A stretch of 64,000 nucleotides of DNA from Dasypus novemcinctus (lineage: Eukaryota; Chordata; Mammalia; Cingulata; Dasypodidae), in the NCBI RefSeq assembly GCF_030445035.2, contig NC_080677.1:155621169-155685168 (forward strand), read 5' to 3'. Of this stretch, positions 1 through 12,543 are shown in pieces. The position numbers and the translations under genes were made by a program. The notes beneath the pieces are model-generated. The model worked only from the letters and a program-made list of their open reading frames with translations, made no database searches and was not told the DNA's origin. The stretch's first letter is position 1, and each line of letters opens with the position of its first letter.

Positions 1-498
1 TTGGCCTGGAGCAGCGAGGCAGGTCGAGGCACAAAGCTGGTGGCACCTGTGGACTGCAGGGCAGGGGGTGAGGCACGCGCAGGGGTGGAGCAGCAGAGTC
101 CACCAAAGGCAAAAACCGAGACGGCAAGCCAGGCTGACCAGAGGGCAGCGAGGCAGGGCAGGGCAGCCCGGTGAGTCAGTGCAGTGGACACCACAACCCC
201 AGCGTGGAGGGGGCTCTGCAAGGGGCAGGGACGGGTCCAGGAGGGTCCCCGAGCCTCCTGGACACCCCAGCGGGAAGTCTTCAGGGCTGGCTGTCTCGGG
301 GTGGAGTTGGGGGCACGTTCTGTTCCTCTTCTCATATCCCTGGCTTGGCCGAACCCGGTCCTGCAGCTGGGGTCTGGCTCAGTCACTGGAGTCCCTAGTA
401 GATCCCATGAAGACGTGACCAAGATACAGGACCGCCAGCTCACCCACCTGCACAGGTGCCAGGAGGCAGGATTGGGTAGTGGGTGCAAGTGAAGTCTT
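1..498. other. GC-rich unique sequence, no supported gene
   Basis: I see no repeat family and no convincing exon. Open frames exist on both strands but overlap each other, show no recognisable domain, and are what GC-rich DNA gives by chance. Confidence 0.5.
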
Positions 499-745
499 TG
501 GAGTCAGGCAAACCTGGATTCTGGCTCTGGCTCAGCTAATGATCAGCTAGGTGACCTTGGGCACGCGGGTCACCTGCCTCTAAGCCTCAGGCAACTTGGC
601 TATAGAATGGGCATAACAGCAAACATAAGGCTGGGTCTGCTGTGACCGTTCAACAGGATCACAAGTGCAAGCTCCTTTGCACAACGCTAGGTGTGCAATG
701 AATATGCGATAAATGGTGCCTCTTACTGTTACCCCGTTAGGGATA
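499..745 (+). mobile_element. MIR SINE
   Basis: The order of blocks matches the MIR consensus: a 'ggagtcaggcaaacctgg' head, 'gctctggctcagctaa', 'aggtgaccttgggca', 'taagcctcag', and a 3' part ending near 'gcaatgaatatgcgataaat'. MIR is an ancient tRNA-derived SINE shared by all mammals, long inactive. The copy is diverged but near full length. Confidence 0.9.
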
Positions 746-3477
746 ACAAAAGTTAGTCCTTGGAGTGAGGCCACCGCACAGAGGTCAAACCAGCTGTTAA
801 ATGCAATGACTCTCTTTCTCCCTGCTACTTCTAACTAAATGGGTGTGAGCCCCTCCAGAGGCTCCCCCTTTGCCTTCCCTCCCAGAACAGGCACTGGGAG
901 ACTGGGTAGCTGAGGTATGCGGGGCACGGGGTGAGGCAGGTCAGGAGGGACCCTCGGACTTCCCCCAGCCCCCACCTCTCCTCCTGGATCCTATTTCAGC
1001 TGATAGAGCAGCGGTGGGCACTGCGGGCTGGATTTGATTTTTCTCAGATGAGTTCTTCGTGCCCCTTTCCAGTCCTGGGGAGCCAGCGAGGCCCTGGGAG
1101 AACCCTGCTCCGTGAGCTGACGCCTGGCCTTCCAGGCTGACCTGACTCAAAGCCCCGCTGGCCCCGCGAGTGCCCCCGTGGGCTCCACACACCCACTGTC
1201 ATGGTCCCAGCCTCTTTGCGGGGCACTCCTTGAGCGTCCGCCTGGTAAACCACGAGGTCAGCCTCTGCGCGTGTGTGCGTGTGTGCAGAGCTCCCACCAT
1301 CTCCAGCAGGCCTCTGCCTCCGGCCTGAGCCCCACACGCACCAACAGACACCTCGAAAGTGGAGGGGCCCTGGGCTCCCGGGCACCCCCCGGGACCTGGG
1401 TGGATGGGCTGCCCCTGCCCTGCTGAGCATGAATGACTTCAGGATGCATCAGTTAGCAGAGGAAAAGATTAGGGGAGCCTGGCTTTCCCAGCTGCCTCCC
1501 CTGGAAAGGAAGCTGGGCCCCTGGGAATCACACAATGCCATCAAAACAATTCAAGGAACTGTCCAAAGGAAGTGACCGAAATAACCCAGCAGATCACTGT
1601 GCAAGTTAGTGTAAAGAAAAGTGGAAGCCGGTATCTACAGTACAAGGAGAGGGGACATTAAAAAAAAAAAAGAAATTAACTTTCCCCCTAGCAGGGGAAG
1701 TCGCTGTGTATAAACATGTACTGAAATGAGGTTGTTTGTTACCTCCCAGGCCCAGGAAGGAAATGTTCCTGGAGGAGGGCAGAGGCAGGGGCCATGGGGT
1801 ATACAAGCCAGCTCACACCGGCTCACACCAGCTCATACTGGCTCTGCATATCTGCTGTGCACACCTCTTCCCAACTGTGCATTTGGTCTCTTGAAATGGA
1901 CCACAGTGGAATTTCAACAAGTGCTATCAAATTGGGGCTCCTCTCTGCACCCTGCAGAACCGCTTTTTAAGCCTTTACTAGCATGCCATTGGGTAGGGGG
2001 TCAGAAAGAACCCAATTCACCCCTGCCCAGGAGGACCCAGGGTTGCCTGGAGCTCGATGCAAACGGAAGAGCCTCTTGCCCTGCTGAGCAGCCTCCAGGG
2101 AGAGGAGCTGGCTTCCAGAGGAGTTTGAATGCAGATGCTAATTCTTGAGGTCTCTTCCCTCTCCTAACAGATTCTGAAAGTCTCTCTCAAAAGTGAAAGA
2201 GTCTTAAAGTCTTCAAGACCCAGCTAACTAAACATGGAGCCCAGAGAGGGCAAATAGTCGTCTGTTATCACACTCATTATCTCTGGCTTCAAAGGACTCA
2301 GATATGTTTACAAAAAGAACACGAGAGTTCTCTGTGTTTATTTTAAAGCATGGACTTTAATAAACAGTCTTTTAAAAAGACACAAATAGCACACAGGGGA
2401 AACATACTTCTTTGTTTTAGCATCAGTCAAAACATAACACTCCCCTTGGCTTCGGCTTAAACGCCTTTTGGTTCCTCACAAAAGTTCACCATTTATAAAA
2501 TGCATACACTTTATTAACTTTGATCTCCCAAGTGGCGCAGCTTGAGGTTGGTTCAAAGTGCTATGGAGTTAAACACAACCACATGTGAGCAGGGCGGCTC
2601 ACATATACCACTCGCCAAAGCCAGAGCAGGCAAGGTTGGGTTGGAAACTTTAGAGCGGTGTGGGAGGCCACGGTCACTGGGTGTGACCCTCGCTCCGAGA
2701 AGACCTAAGCCAAATGCTCTCTCCTCCTCGCCCGTTCCCCCACCAGCACTTGCTCCAAAAGGGAGAATTGGAGAGCCTGGCAAAGGTTCAGAGTGCCTCT
2801 CAGAGGCCAGGTGCGCTGGCTTCGCATCAGCGTTATGCTTTCCAGGCCTTCTGACTTGGGATGCAAAGAAGAAAATACAAATTTTGCAGGTTGAACCAAA
2901 ACAAAGGTAAAACCCTAAATGACAAGAAGCCAGAAGTACAGGCATTTTCATGCATGTTGCAGACATGTTCTATTGTGGTGCGCTTTATTCTGTATGTATG
3001 TGTGTTTTTAGAAGAGTACAAATCGTGTGCTTTAATCTTATGTAATTTACAAAGTTACACAAAATATAAAGGGGAGTAAATCTGAAAGATTTTTGGTAAG
3101 AAAGGTGTATCCTCAGTGCGACAGCTTCCATTAGAGTATAAATGAAGATGTGCACTCTCTAATGTACTGGGACCCATATATTAGTTTATGCATTCGATTT
3201 TAAATAGATATAGTGCCAGCTTGTTAGGAATGTGTGGGAGGTGAGACTGGAAGCGGTCTTTACTTTTTAAAAATTAACTGAAAATCCTCCAAATACACTT
3301 GAGCCAACTATTTCAAAGCACCATTTTTATTTGGTTAATAATGTACATTTTGGTAACCTGTCAGGAAAAAATACAGTATTTTTCTATAAAGGTAATAAAA
3401 AAGTACAGGCATTTTAAATCTGTATTTTTATGTGTCTCTGTGGAGAGAGAGATAACATATGATAGGGAGATGAGATA
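746..3477. other. Unique sequence without identified gene
   Basis: The part at 850-1440 is GC-rich; 2300-3440 is AT-rich with long low-complexity A and T runs and resembles UTR or intronic DNA. A 12-A run lies at 1660-1671. No repeat family or conserved protein could be recognised. Overlapping open frames at 931-1575 and 2542-2966 lack recognisable motifs and are treated as chance. Confidence 0.45.
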
Positions 3478-3487
3478 AATTGGTAGG

Positions 3488-3529
3488 TGGATGGATAGAT
3501 AGAGAGAGAGAGAGATAGATAGATAGATG
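3488..3529. repeat. GATA/GA microsatellite
   Basis: A short imperfect run of ggat, gata and ga units. Likely length-variable. Confidence 0.9.
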
Positions 3530-3539
3530 AGCAAATTTA

Positions 3540-3958
3540 GTCAATTCTTCTGGCAAGAGAATTCTTTCCTACATCCTTCTGGTGGATGCTGTGGCTGATT
3601 CATCGACAGTCGTTGTCTGTGCTTCCATGCTGGTAGAGCCCAGGTTTAACTCCTGCTTCCCTCCTTGGGCTGAGGGTTACACCTGATTGCTCTAAGTTAA
3701 TGACGGTGATCTCTTTGCTGGGATCTGGTTTAGGGTTTGTATAAGACCAGTTCTAGTCAATGGGACATGAAGTTGGTTAGCTGGCGGACTACAGGGAAAG
3801 GCTTTCTGAAATAAAGGGGCATAAATAAATACTGCCTTTTCTCTCCTGCTGCCATCTTAAAACCATGAGGGCCATTAGCTGACGATGACTGAACAAAAAA
3901 ATGCAAAGAACCCAGGTATTTGAAGACATGGCTAATCCACTGATTTACTCGACCTTTG
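3540..3958. other. Repeat-like sequence, family not identified
   Basis: The stretch around 'gggacatgaagttggttagc' and 'aaaggctttctgaaataaa' has the feel of an ancient interspersed repeat, but I cannot name the family. No open frame is supported. Confidence 0.3.
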
Positions 3959-3973
3959 AGCTCCCCTAATTTT

Positions 3974-4388
3974 TAAAAAAATTTATTTCTCTCCTCTTCC
4001 TCCCCCCCCCCCCTTGCTGCCCCATTGTCTGTTCTCTGTGTCCATTCCTGTGTATTCTTCTGTGTCCGCTTTGCATTCTTGGCAGCACCGGAATTGGGTG
4101 TCTCTTTTTGTTGTGTCATCTTGCTGCATCAGCTCTCCCTGTGTGCAGTGCCACTCCTGGGTAGGCTGCACTTTTTTCATGTGAGGTGGCTCTCCTTGTA
4201 GGGTGCACTCCTTGCACATGGGGCTCCCTTACGAGGGGGACACTCCTGCATGGCAGAGCATTTCTTGTGCACATCAACATTGTGCTTGGGCCAGCTCACC
4301 ACACGGGTCAGGAGGCCCTGGGTTTGAACCCTGAACCTCCTTTGTGGTAGGTGGATGCTCTATCAGTTAAGCCAAATCCGGTTCCCTA
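3974..4388 (-). mobile_element. DAS SINE (chimeric tRNA-derived, armadillo lineage)
   Basis: On the minus strand this begins with a tRNA-like head (A box near 'ggcttaactgatagagcatc', B box in 'gggttcaaacccagg'-type sequence), followed by the long non-tRNA body and an A-rich tail, seen as the C/T-rich end near 3975-4015. It is flanked by a TSD: 3959-3973 and 4389-4403 are identical at 14 of 15 positions. DAS SINEs are transcribed by RNA polymerase III and mobilised by L1. Confidence 0.92.
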
Positions 4389-4437
4389 AGCTTCCCTAAT
4401 TTTGATTTCCTTGTTATAGAAAAAATAAATTCCCTTA

Positions 4438-5015
4438 CTCTTTATGTAATTTTTTATAATTGTATAATTGATTGAGATATAATTCCCATACCATACAACT
4501 CACCTGCTTAAAATATACCATCCAGTGGTTTTTTTGTATAGTCACAGAGTTGTGCAATCATCACCCCAATTATTTTTGGAATATTTTCATCACTTCCAAA
4601 AGAAACTCCATATACCCTTTAACTATTACCCTCACCCCTACCTATATTTCTCTTAGCCCTAAGTAACCATTAATCTACTTTCTGTCTCTATAGATTTATC
4701 TATTCTGGATATTTCATATAAATGGAATCATATATTATATGGCCTTTTGTGCCTGGTTTCTTTCATTTAGGTAATATTTTCAAGCTGCATCAGCACTTCA
4801 TTCCTCTTCATAGCCAGATAAATATTTCATTGTATGAATATACCACATTTTGTTTATCCATTCATAAGTTGGTGGACATTTGGATTGTTTCCACTTTTTG
4901 CTTATTACGAACAAGGTTGCTATGCACATTTGTGTAAAAGTTTTTGCATGGGCTTACAGTTTCATTTCTCTTGGATTAATCCTAGGAGTGGAATTTCTGT
5001 GTCATTTAAGGAATT
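4438..5015 (-). mobile_element. L1 3' fragment (antisense in this view)
   Basis: The plus strand reads as the complement of the L1 ORF2 3' end and 3' UTR: 'ttgagatataattcccatacc', 'aatggaatcatatattat', 'ttgtttatccattcataag', then 'cctaggagtggaatttctg'. It is 5'-truncated near 5015. Old, diverged copy. Confidence 0.88.
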
Positions 5016-5618
5016 TTGAGTTGGATTGTCTGTTACTTGCATCCCAAATCACCCTAAGTGATAGCTCATAAAGTACACAACACAAAGGCTAAGCCCTTGG
5101 CCTCCACAAACACTAAGATTGCCCATCTCTGGCCATTCTCTCTCCTTCATGTTACCAGGAAGAGAATGCTCAAGTTCAAAGGTGCTGGATGTATTTTGTA
5201 CCTGGTCTAGCTTCATGGAGATTCTCCTACTTGATTTCTTTGGTCCCCGAAAAAAAAACAATAAAAACTGAAAAATGGTTCCAGTTGCAGTTTCCTCTGC
5301 TAGAGCATATTGTCTGCTCTAGAAGCACCAGAATTTCAGAAAATGGTTCCAGGGTCATTTCAGTCACTTGTTCTGGGTAGACCAGTATAGCCTTTCTACA
5401 ACAACCTGCCAGTACATCTTTTAGTCATACTTCACTGGGTTCTTTTGAGCATGAAAATTGTGTAGTTTCAAGAGTGTCTTATAAAGTGCCAATAATTCCA
5501 AGAGCAGTCATTCCATATACCCTTCTTCACATGTTTCAATACCAGTTATTAATAAATAAATTAAATAAGAAGAAATTGGCAGGGAAAGAGCACACAGTTG
5601 GAAGGGAGTGTCTTAGTT
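5016..5618. other. No gene or clear repeat seen
   Basis: Unique-looking sequence between the L1 fragment and the LTR. Open frames are short and unsupported. Confidence 0.4.
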
Positions 5619-6069
5619 TCCCAGTTGCTGGAACAAATACCATACAATGGGTTGGCCTAAACAACAGGAATGTATTGGCTCATGGTTTTGAGACTAGAAG
5701 AAGTCCCAACTGAGGTGTCAGCAAGGCGATGCTTTCTCCCCGAAGCCTGGGATGTTCTGGTGCTGGCTGCTGGAAATACATGGGTCCTTGGCATTTCTGT
5801 CACATGGCAGTGCACGTGTGCTAAGCTTTCCTTTCACTTCTGTTGCATTGACGTCTAGCTTCTGCTCCTCCTCATGACTTTCTCTTACTAATTTCTTTTG
5901 CTTATCAAGGACTCCAGTAATCCAGACAGAGACCTTTCCTATTTCAGTTGGCCATACCTGAGCTAAAATAACATCTTCCAAAGGTCTTATTTACAGTGGG
6001 TTCACACCAACAGCGGTGGATTCAGATTAAGAACATGTCTTTCTGGGCTACCTAATTCAATTTATCACA
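5619..6069 (-). mobile_element. Solo LTR, MaLR-like
   Basis: Bounded by TG...CA-type ends ('tgtcttagtttccc' to 'tttatcaca'). Read on the minus strand it ends with the typical MaLR 3' end: 'cctgttgtttaggccaac', 'attgtatggtatttgtt', '...aaactaagaca'. Solo LTRs arise by recombination between the two LTRs of a provirus. No internal retroviral sequence remains. Other copies of this broad group lie near 8.3, 13.8, 36.1, 38.1, 40.7, 52.3 and 56.0 kb. Confidence 0.75.
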
Positions 6070-6247
6070 GAGATGATGTGAGATTCTGAAGGTACAAGAT
6101 GAAGGGAAAGAGACTAAATGAAGAAAAGGAGAGGCAAAGGCAAACTTGGTCCTTTTAGAGTTCTATTGAAAGCCCTCTCTGAAATCTCTCAGGAATTCTT
6201 CACAAAATCATCTCATTCAACACCTTGTTAATTAAATTAATGTATGT

Positions 6248-6290
6248 TTGATGGATGGATGGATGAATGGATGGAGATAGATAATAGATG

Positions 6291-6348
<58 letters not shown>
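6248..6348. repeat. (GATG)n/(GATA)n compound microsatellite
   Basis: Begins with imperfect gatg units and ends in about 15 uninterrupted gata units (roughly 6288-6347). Such a pure run is expected to be polymorphic. Confidence 0.97.
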
Positions 6349-6399
6349 GGCATGATTTGTTATTGTGGGGTAGAGAGTCATAATAGCAAAGTTCCTTAG

Positions 6400-6880
6400 G
6401 TAAACAGAAATCATACTAGATATTCCAAGCAAAGAGAAATTACTAATACAGGGAATTGGTAACACAGGTGTTGGAAGGCTGAAAGAGTTAAATGAAGATG
6501 CCAGGGTAACCCAGAACTCCAGAAGCAGCTGCCATCTTTAAGATTCCCTGAGCTGTAGCTTGGACCTCCAGAGGAACCTTCAACCCAGCTGCTATTGAGG
6601 CATCTGAAGAGGGGTCACAGTTCAGTGGGTGCTTGCAACCAGGTGCCGGAAGGGCCAAAGGAAGCTGGAGGCAGGAGCCTACTGTCTGCTGATATTGCAG
6701 TAATGTTGACAGGAACTAGAAACAGGAAAGAAGGCTTGTCTCCCCTCCACCCACCTTCCAAATCTCTCCACAGCCTTCCATTAACAGAACCTAACAGGAA
6801 GCCAGCTGGCAAGGAAGATTGGGAAATGTAGTTTACGGAGTCCCTGCTCCAAGGTTACAGAGTAGAATGTAGGAGAAAGT
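6400..6880. other. Unclassified interspersed repeat
   Basis: The motif 'aattggtaacacaggtgttggaaggctgaa' type sequence recurs near 9695-9745, and the end 'aaggaagattgggaaatgtag' resembles a common ancient mammalian repeat. I cannot assign the family name. The overlapping frames at 6595-6831 fall inside it and are not genes. Confidence 0.45.
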
Positions 6881-7529
6881 TCTTAGAGTTAACAGATACT
6901 AGGTAAATCCCCACCCCTTTGGCCATACAACATCTATATACAACTTCCTGCCTTTACTTGAATTTCATACAATTTGCTTCTGCCCAACAAGATACCACTA
7001 TCTTTCTTACAAATGAAGACACTCTCACCTTCTTCCCCAAAAAGGCAAAAGGTAAAGTCCCAACTATTCTGCCATCTCACATTGTTGTTAATGCCTCTCC
7101 TAGCTGAGACACAATACCATCTGACCTTCTGTAACCTAGGGACTAAATCACAAAGTTAACCATCAACAACAATCCTTATAGAAGGATGCAGTAACCAACA
7201 AGAAAGACAGCATGCCTGGACAGCCCTCATTTCTACCATGGGTCACAGGGTCCTTTTGATTTTTGTTCTATTTCCCCATAGCCAGCAAGACTACTAGAAA
7301 CTGCAGGATTCTTCGCTTTGTGACAAAGAACTGTCATTCCTAAAAGAACAGAATCATTTACTGTCCTGCTTTTACTGGGTTACTACAGTTTTCCATCAAC
7401 CTTTTTTTGTTTGTTTCTTTGTTTTGTTCTTAATTTTGTGGGAAATGCATCTTGTTTTTCTTTTGATATGGTAGTGGCTGAATAGCATTTAAATATCATA
7501 AATTACGCTTCCATTTATCTTTTCTAGAA
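6881..7529. other. No gene seen
   Basis: AT-rich unique sequence with no recognised repeat or coding signal. Confidence 0.4.
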
Positions 7530-7640
7530 GGTGTGTTTAACATCAAGAATGCATACTGGGAGGCGAAGAGGTGGGGTACAGGGGAATCCCCCTATATTTT
7601 CGACGTATCATTTATGTAATCTAAAGCTTCTTTAAAAATA
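7530..7640 (+). mobile_element. L1 3' end fragment
   Basis: The end 'cccctatattttcgacgt...atttatgtaatctaaagcttc' plus an A-rich tail matches the 3' terminus of the L1 3' UTR copies at 22.7 and 30.3 kb. Strongly 5'-truncated. Confidence 0.65.
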
Positions 7641-7880
7641 AAATGCATATGAAGGTTTATTAGGTGCCTTTTTAGTTTCTATTGAGTTTGTCACTTTTTC
7701 TTTGACCTAGCACTGTGCTATATTTGATTTCTAAATAATAAACCATCCTTGTATTACTGGAATATGCCCTACCAGGTCAATAATATAACTATTGCTTTTA
7801 AAGAATTATCAAATTTGGATTGCTTATATTTTATTAGCTATATATTCATCTCTAATCTGAAAATTTAGATGGGTATGTGG
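7641..7880 (-). mobile_element. L1 ORF2 fragment (antisense in this view)
   Basis: The plus strand carries the complement of a well-known ORF2 stretch: 'aataaaccatccttgtatta', 'ctggaatatgccctacc', then 'caaatttggattgcttatatt'. Short, decayed. Confidence 0.7.
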
Positions 7881-8324
7881 AAATGTATGGGAAAGAGATT
7901 TCAGGCCAACTACAATTCAGTTTTAGTGGCTACAAGCATTACTATGAGGTGGCATCCAGATTTCGCCCCACGGACTCTGTAGGTAGTTGCAGAATGGTGC
8001 TAGGTAGTGACAGTCTGCCTTGCAGACTCTCGTCTATATTTGCCTCCTTTCTCTCCTTCATAATTTCTCCTTCCCTCCCCTCTTCCAAACACTTTTGTTT
8101 GGAGTAAGAGGAGCCCAGTCCACTTTCATGCCTTGATTTGCAGACCTTTGTTTTCTCATTCTGGGGAAAGAACATGATGCATCGATCACCACATACTGCA
8201 GAATGGTGCCCCAGCCTTGCAGGTGTTGCCTCCAGCTGGCACTGTAGCTGTGTCATCAGAGGGTCGTTCCAGCATTCTATTAAGCTAGATGCTATAGGTG
8301 ATGGGATACAGGATAAGATCATCA
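7881..8324. other. No gene seen
   Basis: Contains a 139-codon minus-strand open frame (7942-8361) that runs into the LTR fragment and shows no known domain. I regard it as chance. Confidence 0.4.
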
Positions 8325-8560
8325 TTTTAGTCTCCCAGCTGTAAAAGCAAGTACCGTGCAATGGGTTGGCTTAAACAACAGGAATTTTTTGACTCGTGGT
8401 TTTGAGGCCAGGAGAAGTCCAAAACCAAGGTGTCATTAACTTGATCCTTTCTCCCTCAAGACTATGGCATTCTGGGGCTGCTGCCAGGGATCTTTGGTCC
8501 TTGGCTTTTCTGTCACCTTGCAATGCACATGGCAGCCTCCCCTGCTGATGCCCTTTGAGG
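8325..8560 (-). mobile_element. Solo LTR fragment, MaLR-like
   Basis: 'tttagtctcccagctg', 'tgcaatgggttggcttaaac' and 'aacaggaattttttgactcg' align with the 3' part of the LTR at 5619-6069. The 5' part is lost or too diverged beyond about 8560. Confidence 0.7.
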
Positions 8561-8946
8561 ACGGTGACATATCAGGGGCACTCAGCAGTAGTGATAGCCA
8601 GATTGACCTTGGTGGTGAGAGGTCCACGTGATGACTATGTGCCCAGCTTTCATCACTGTCACTGTGGTCACTGTGCATATAGGTCCACATCTGGTTGAGG
8701 ATAAAAGCAGATGAACATCCACAGTGCGTCATCTTATTCACAGGAGCATTGGGAGCCTCTCGTAAATGAGCACCCAGTAAGCATCCAATCAGGCACAAAT
8801 ATATTCATCACATTCGTGCCCCTTCTGGGGTATCTGCCCACACACCTCTTCTCTAGTTCCCAGGGGTCCAGTGCTGTAGGGCATGTCAGACGGTCAACTC
8901 CAAGTTACTGGACCTTGCACCTCCTACAGCTATGAGAGGTGTAATA
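8561..8946. other. No gene seen
   Basis: Unique-looking sequence between the LTR fragment and the Tigger relic. Confidence 0.35.
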
Positions 8947-9191
8947 CAGGCATACCTTGTTTTATCATGCTTTGCTTTATTGTGCTTCAATGATATTGTG
9001 TTTTTTTACAGATTGAAGGTTGATGGCAACCCTGTGTCAAGCAAGTCTATTAATGTCATTTTTCCAACAACCTGTGCTCATTTCGTATCTCTGTTTAATT
9101 AATTAAGGTATGCATATTTGTTTCTTAGGCATAATGGTAATGCACAGTTCATAGACTTACTAAGTGTAAATACAACTTTTCTATGCACTGG
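8947..9191 (-). mobile_element. Tigger-type DNA transposon relic (internally deleted)
   Basis: Starts with the Tigger inverted-repeat end 'caggcataccttgtttt', followed by 'tacagattgaaggttgatgg', 'caaccctgtgtcaagcaag' and 'catttttccaacaacc'. It then jumps to 'ttaaggtatgcatatttg', which belongs near the other end, so the transposase-coding middle is missing. The second terminal repeat is not visible after 'ctatgcactgg'. A non-autonomous, ancient mariner/pogo-group element. Confidence 0.85.
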
Positions 9192-11039
9192 AAAAAGTGC
9201 CTGACCAGATCTGCAGTCTGTCTGAGTACGCCCGCACTTTGAGCACCTTTAGATTCTGGAGACAACATCTACTATATCCAAGAGTGCTGCTCTACCTGAG
9301 CTGAGAATTGAGAGGCCTGAGCTCTTCGTTTTCTTCCTGTCAGTTTTCCATACAGTCAGAAACAGCCATTCTATCGCTCTGTCCTTGAATCATGGCTATT
9401 ACCATCAGAGTCAAGGGTAGCAGCCACCTGATTTCTCAAACAAGACTTCAATAGGCGTTTTATTGCAAGTAACCACCGGTGATGATTGATTGATCATGTA
9501 ACACTGCATACCATGTGTTACCAGCACCCCAGTGTTTCACTGGCAAGAAGCTCAGCATTGGGTCAAGGCCAAAGGCAGAGGCCCATCCACCCAAAACTCT
9601 CATCTTGGAGGGTCTGTCTCCTGGGATCGCTGGCCTTCTGGCACCCTAAGTTTATCAGTCGGGGTCTAAGCAGGGAAAGTGAAAGCACATAAGGTATTCA
9701 ATACAGAGAATTGGTTAAAGGGGCATTGGAAGGCTGAAGGAGGGTAAGTGGTTGCTAAGTGGCCCAAGATGATTCACAGCAGGAAGCAAGTACCCTGCCA
9801 GGGGCTGGGAGAAGGAAAGGGTAGAGGTGGGGCTGCCAGCACTGGGTGTTCAAGCCTCGGGTTGCTGAAGGCAGAGTGTGCCCGGCTGCTCAGCCCATCT
9901 CGGAGGGGGGCTTGGCCCTGCCAGTGCTTAGATTCTGAGGAGGGGGCTCACGGGCAGGACTGGGGCTCTGGGGTGGGGCTTCAGTCTGGCAGGTCCTTGT
10001 GCCTCTGGGGAGGGGCCCCAGCTGCTGTCTGGGCCTCAGGTGGAAACACAACTTGGTGGGCATTTGGCTTCCCAGTGGTGTTGGAAGCGTGCCCCACAGG
10101 AGCTCAACTGGGCCAGGGGGCACCAGGCAGCGGGGGGTCTCTTCCAAAGGGCACGTGGCACTGCTCAGCTGGTCCCGGATGTAGACATGAAGGCCAAGGC
10201 TGGATTCTGTCTGTGGTGCTGCTGGCGATGCAGGCCTGGAAACCAAGAAGGAAGAGGGATGGGGGCCGGTCAGCCAAGCAAATGCATCCACCAAAGCTGG
10301 GCAGGGCCGTGTCCGCAGCAGGCCAGCCACTCCTTCAAGGGCGGGCAGGGGGTTGAGTGGAGTTGGCTCTTTCAGCAACATGGTCCCTTAGACTGGTGGG
10401 GACGCATCTTCTCTGGAAATGACCGGGACTCTCCGTCCCACCGCTTGCTGTAGATTTGCCTCTGTAACTTCCCCTGAAGCAGCAGGCCTGAACGTGAGCT
10501 AATGGCCTCTGAAGGCTCCTGCTCTGTGCTGCGGAGGAAGGAGCAAAGCTCTCTCGTGGGTCTCCAGCAGAGAGCATGGGGCTGATCAGGCCAGTGGGAA
10601 ATTCTGTGCCACAAACGCGGTTCTTCTAGGAGAATGGAGGGACTTCTAAGATAAGCACTGGTCGCCGTTCCTTCCTCTGCCTAACGCAGTCCAGGAGCTC
10701 ATATCACACCTCCATGCTTAAACTTTGAATGGTTCTGGGAATTATCCCCAAACCTCCTCTTTTTAGCAAGAACCTGTGTGCAGATGGGGGTTTTCCTGGT
10801 AGAAGAGAGGGCATGAGTTGGGACAACTCCTTTTCAACTGCAAAGAACCTGAAGGGACGTCAGGTTTAACATGATGGACGGAGCTAACTTACCGTCTTCC
10901 CCAAATACACTGGAAATAATAAGAAATGAGGCTTTTAAAGAAGAATAAATCCACAACAGTGCTGGAAAACAGGAAGGGATATCAGAGGCAGGTCGGAATT
11001 TATCTCATAAAATTTTCTAAAAGTTCAATAGTAATTGAC
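9192..11039. other. Unique sequence, GC-rich 9.74-10.35 kb
   Basis: Long overlapping open frames exist here (for example 9748-10356 plus and 9890-10381 minus), but they occupy the same DNA on both strands, contain no domain I recognise, and reflect GC content. Around 9690-9750 is a fragment of the unclassified repeat seen at 6.4-6.9 kb. Confidence 0.45.
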
Positions 11040-11774
11040 ACTAATTGTAATGAATGAAACAATACACAGATATATAAAGAAAAAAGTTAACTATCCCCTA
11101 CCCTTCTAAGGCAATTAATGTTCACAGGCTAATGTGGATATTTCCAACTCCTTTCTACAGGGGAGCAGGGGTGGAAGAGGGGAGAATTTGGGGAGGGTAT
11201 AATTTGTTTTTATACAAAAATGAATTCATGGTATACTAGTAATCTATAATTTTTTAAAACTTCACAATATATCTTGTTTATCCCTCCAAGTCAATTCAGA
11301 CAGATCTATTAATGACTCACACTTTTCAGTTGCTGCAAAACATTTCCTGGCATGAATACACAGCAATTTCTTTACCTTCTACTGATGGACAGTTCATTTA
11401 TTTTCACTGTTTTGCTACTGTAAATAATGACATCACAAACATTCTTGCACATACATTCTTATGTGTTATTACCTTCATTGTGTAGTATAGGTTCCTAAAG
11501 ACATACTTTTTCAATTTTAATAAATATTGTCAGATCACTTCCTCCAAAGTTTTTGGCGTTTTGCGCTTTCACCAGCAATGTCTTTTTCCCTGCCTCCTAA
11601 AGACTAGATATTATTGCTCCTCTAATTTTTCATATTTGATGTTTTTTTAACATGGTAAATTTTGTTGTAATTTGCATTTCTTTGGCTGCTTGGGAAGTTA
11701 AACTTAGGTTCATATGTTCATTGGTTATTGGGCTATCCTCTCCTGTGAACTGCATGTTCGTATACTGTATTTTT

Positions 11775-12080
11775 TTAGGTTAATGTTAGCTGCAGGTAAA
11801 AAGAAAGACCACCGTCTCAGGAGTGTAAAACAATAGAAGATAATTTCTCACAAATAGCCCAGTAAACGCATTTGGTGGGAGTTTTCCAAAAGGTGATTCA
11901 GGAATGTTTGCGCCTCCCATCTTTACATCCCTTCTATTGGCAAGAACGAGGCACCTGAGGCCATAGAGGCAAGGGGTCTGGGAGATGTAGTCCCTCTTTG
12001 AACAGCTGATTTCTAGAAACAACTCTAAATCATGGTATGATGTTTCGGAGAATGTGTGGCCATATCTGCCACATATCTTT
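11775..12080. other. Unclassified repeat inserted in the L1M
   Basis: The L1M text breaks after about 'gttcgtata' (11756-11764) and resumes at 'gaccatttttctattg' (12083). The insert contains 'ggtctgggagatgtagtc', a phrase typical of an ancient mammalian interspersed repeat whose name I cannot give. Confidence 0.5.
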
Positions 12081-12504
12081 TTGACCATTTTTCTATTGTT
12101 GCTTGTATTTGTCTTTGCAATTAATAGGATTTATCTTTAGAGAAGAGATTGCTATCTGTACCATAAGTGCTATAAATGTTTTCCCTGGTATATTATTTAA
12201 TCTTGGACTCTATTAGACAATGTCTTTTGTTGTATGATTATTTTTAAGTTGTATGTAGTCAAAGATATATTTTTCATATCATAATATATATCACATGTAT
12301 TTAAGGTTACATTTTTTTCTTTCATTTATTGCTTCTGTATTTCCTATCTTACCAATACAAAGAGTACCTTAAGTTTTCTTCTAACGTTTCTATTAATTAA
12401 TTTTTTATATTACATTTTAATTTATTTGGAATTTATTTCTTTATTTGACACAAATTAGATTCTAGGTTTGTTTCCTTCTAAATGAATAGCCACCTAGTCA
12501 GCAC

Positions 12505-12508
<4 letters not shown>

Positions 12509-12543
<35 letters not shown>

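Noticed and set aside
3478-6348. CRISPR-like or other regular array
   Set aside because: The regular units are simple microsatellites without spacers; the genome is mammalian.
9748-10381. Overlapping 202- and 163-codon frames on opposite strands
   Set aside because: Mutually exclusive, no domain, GC-driven.
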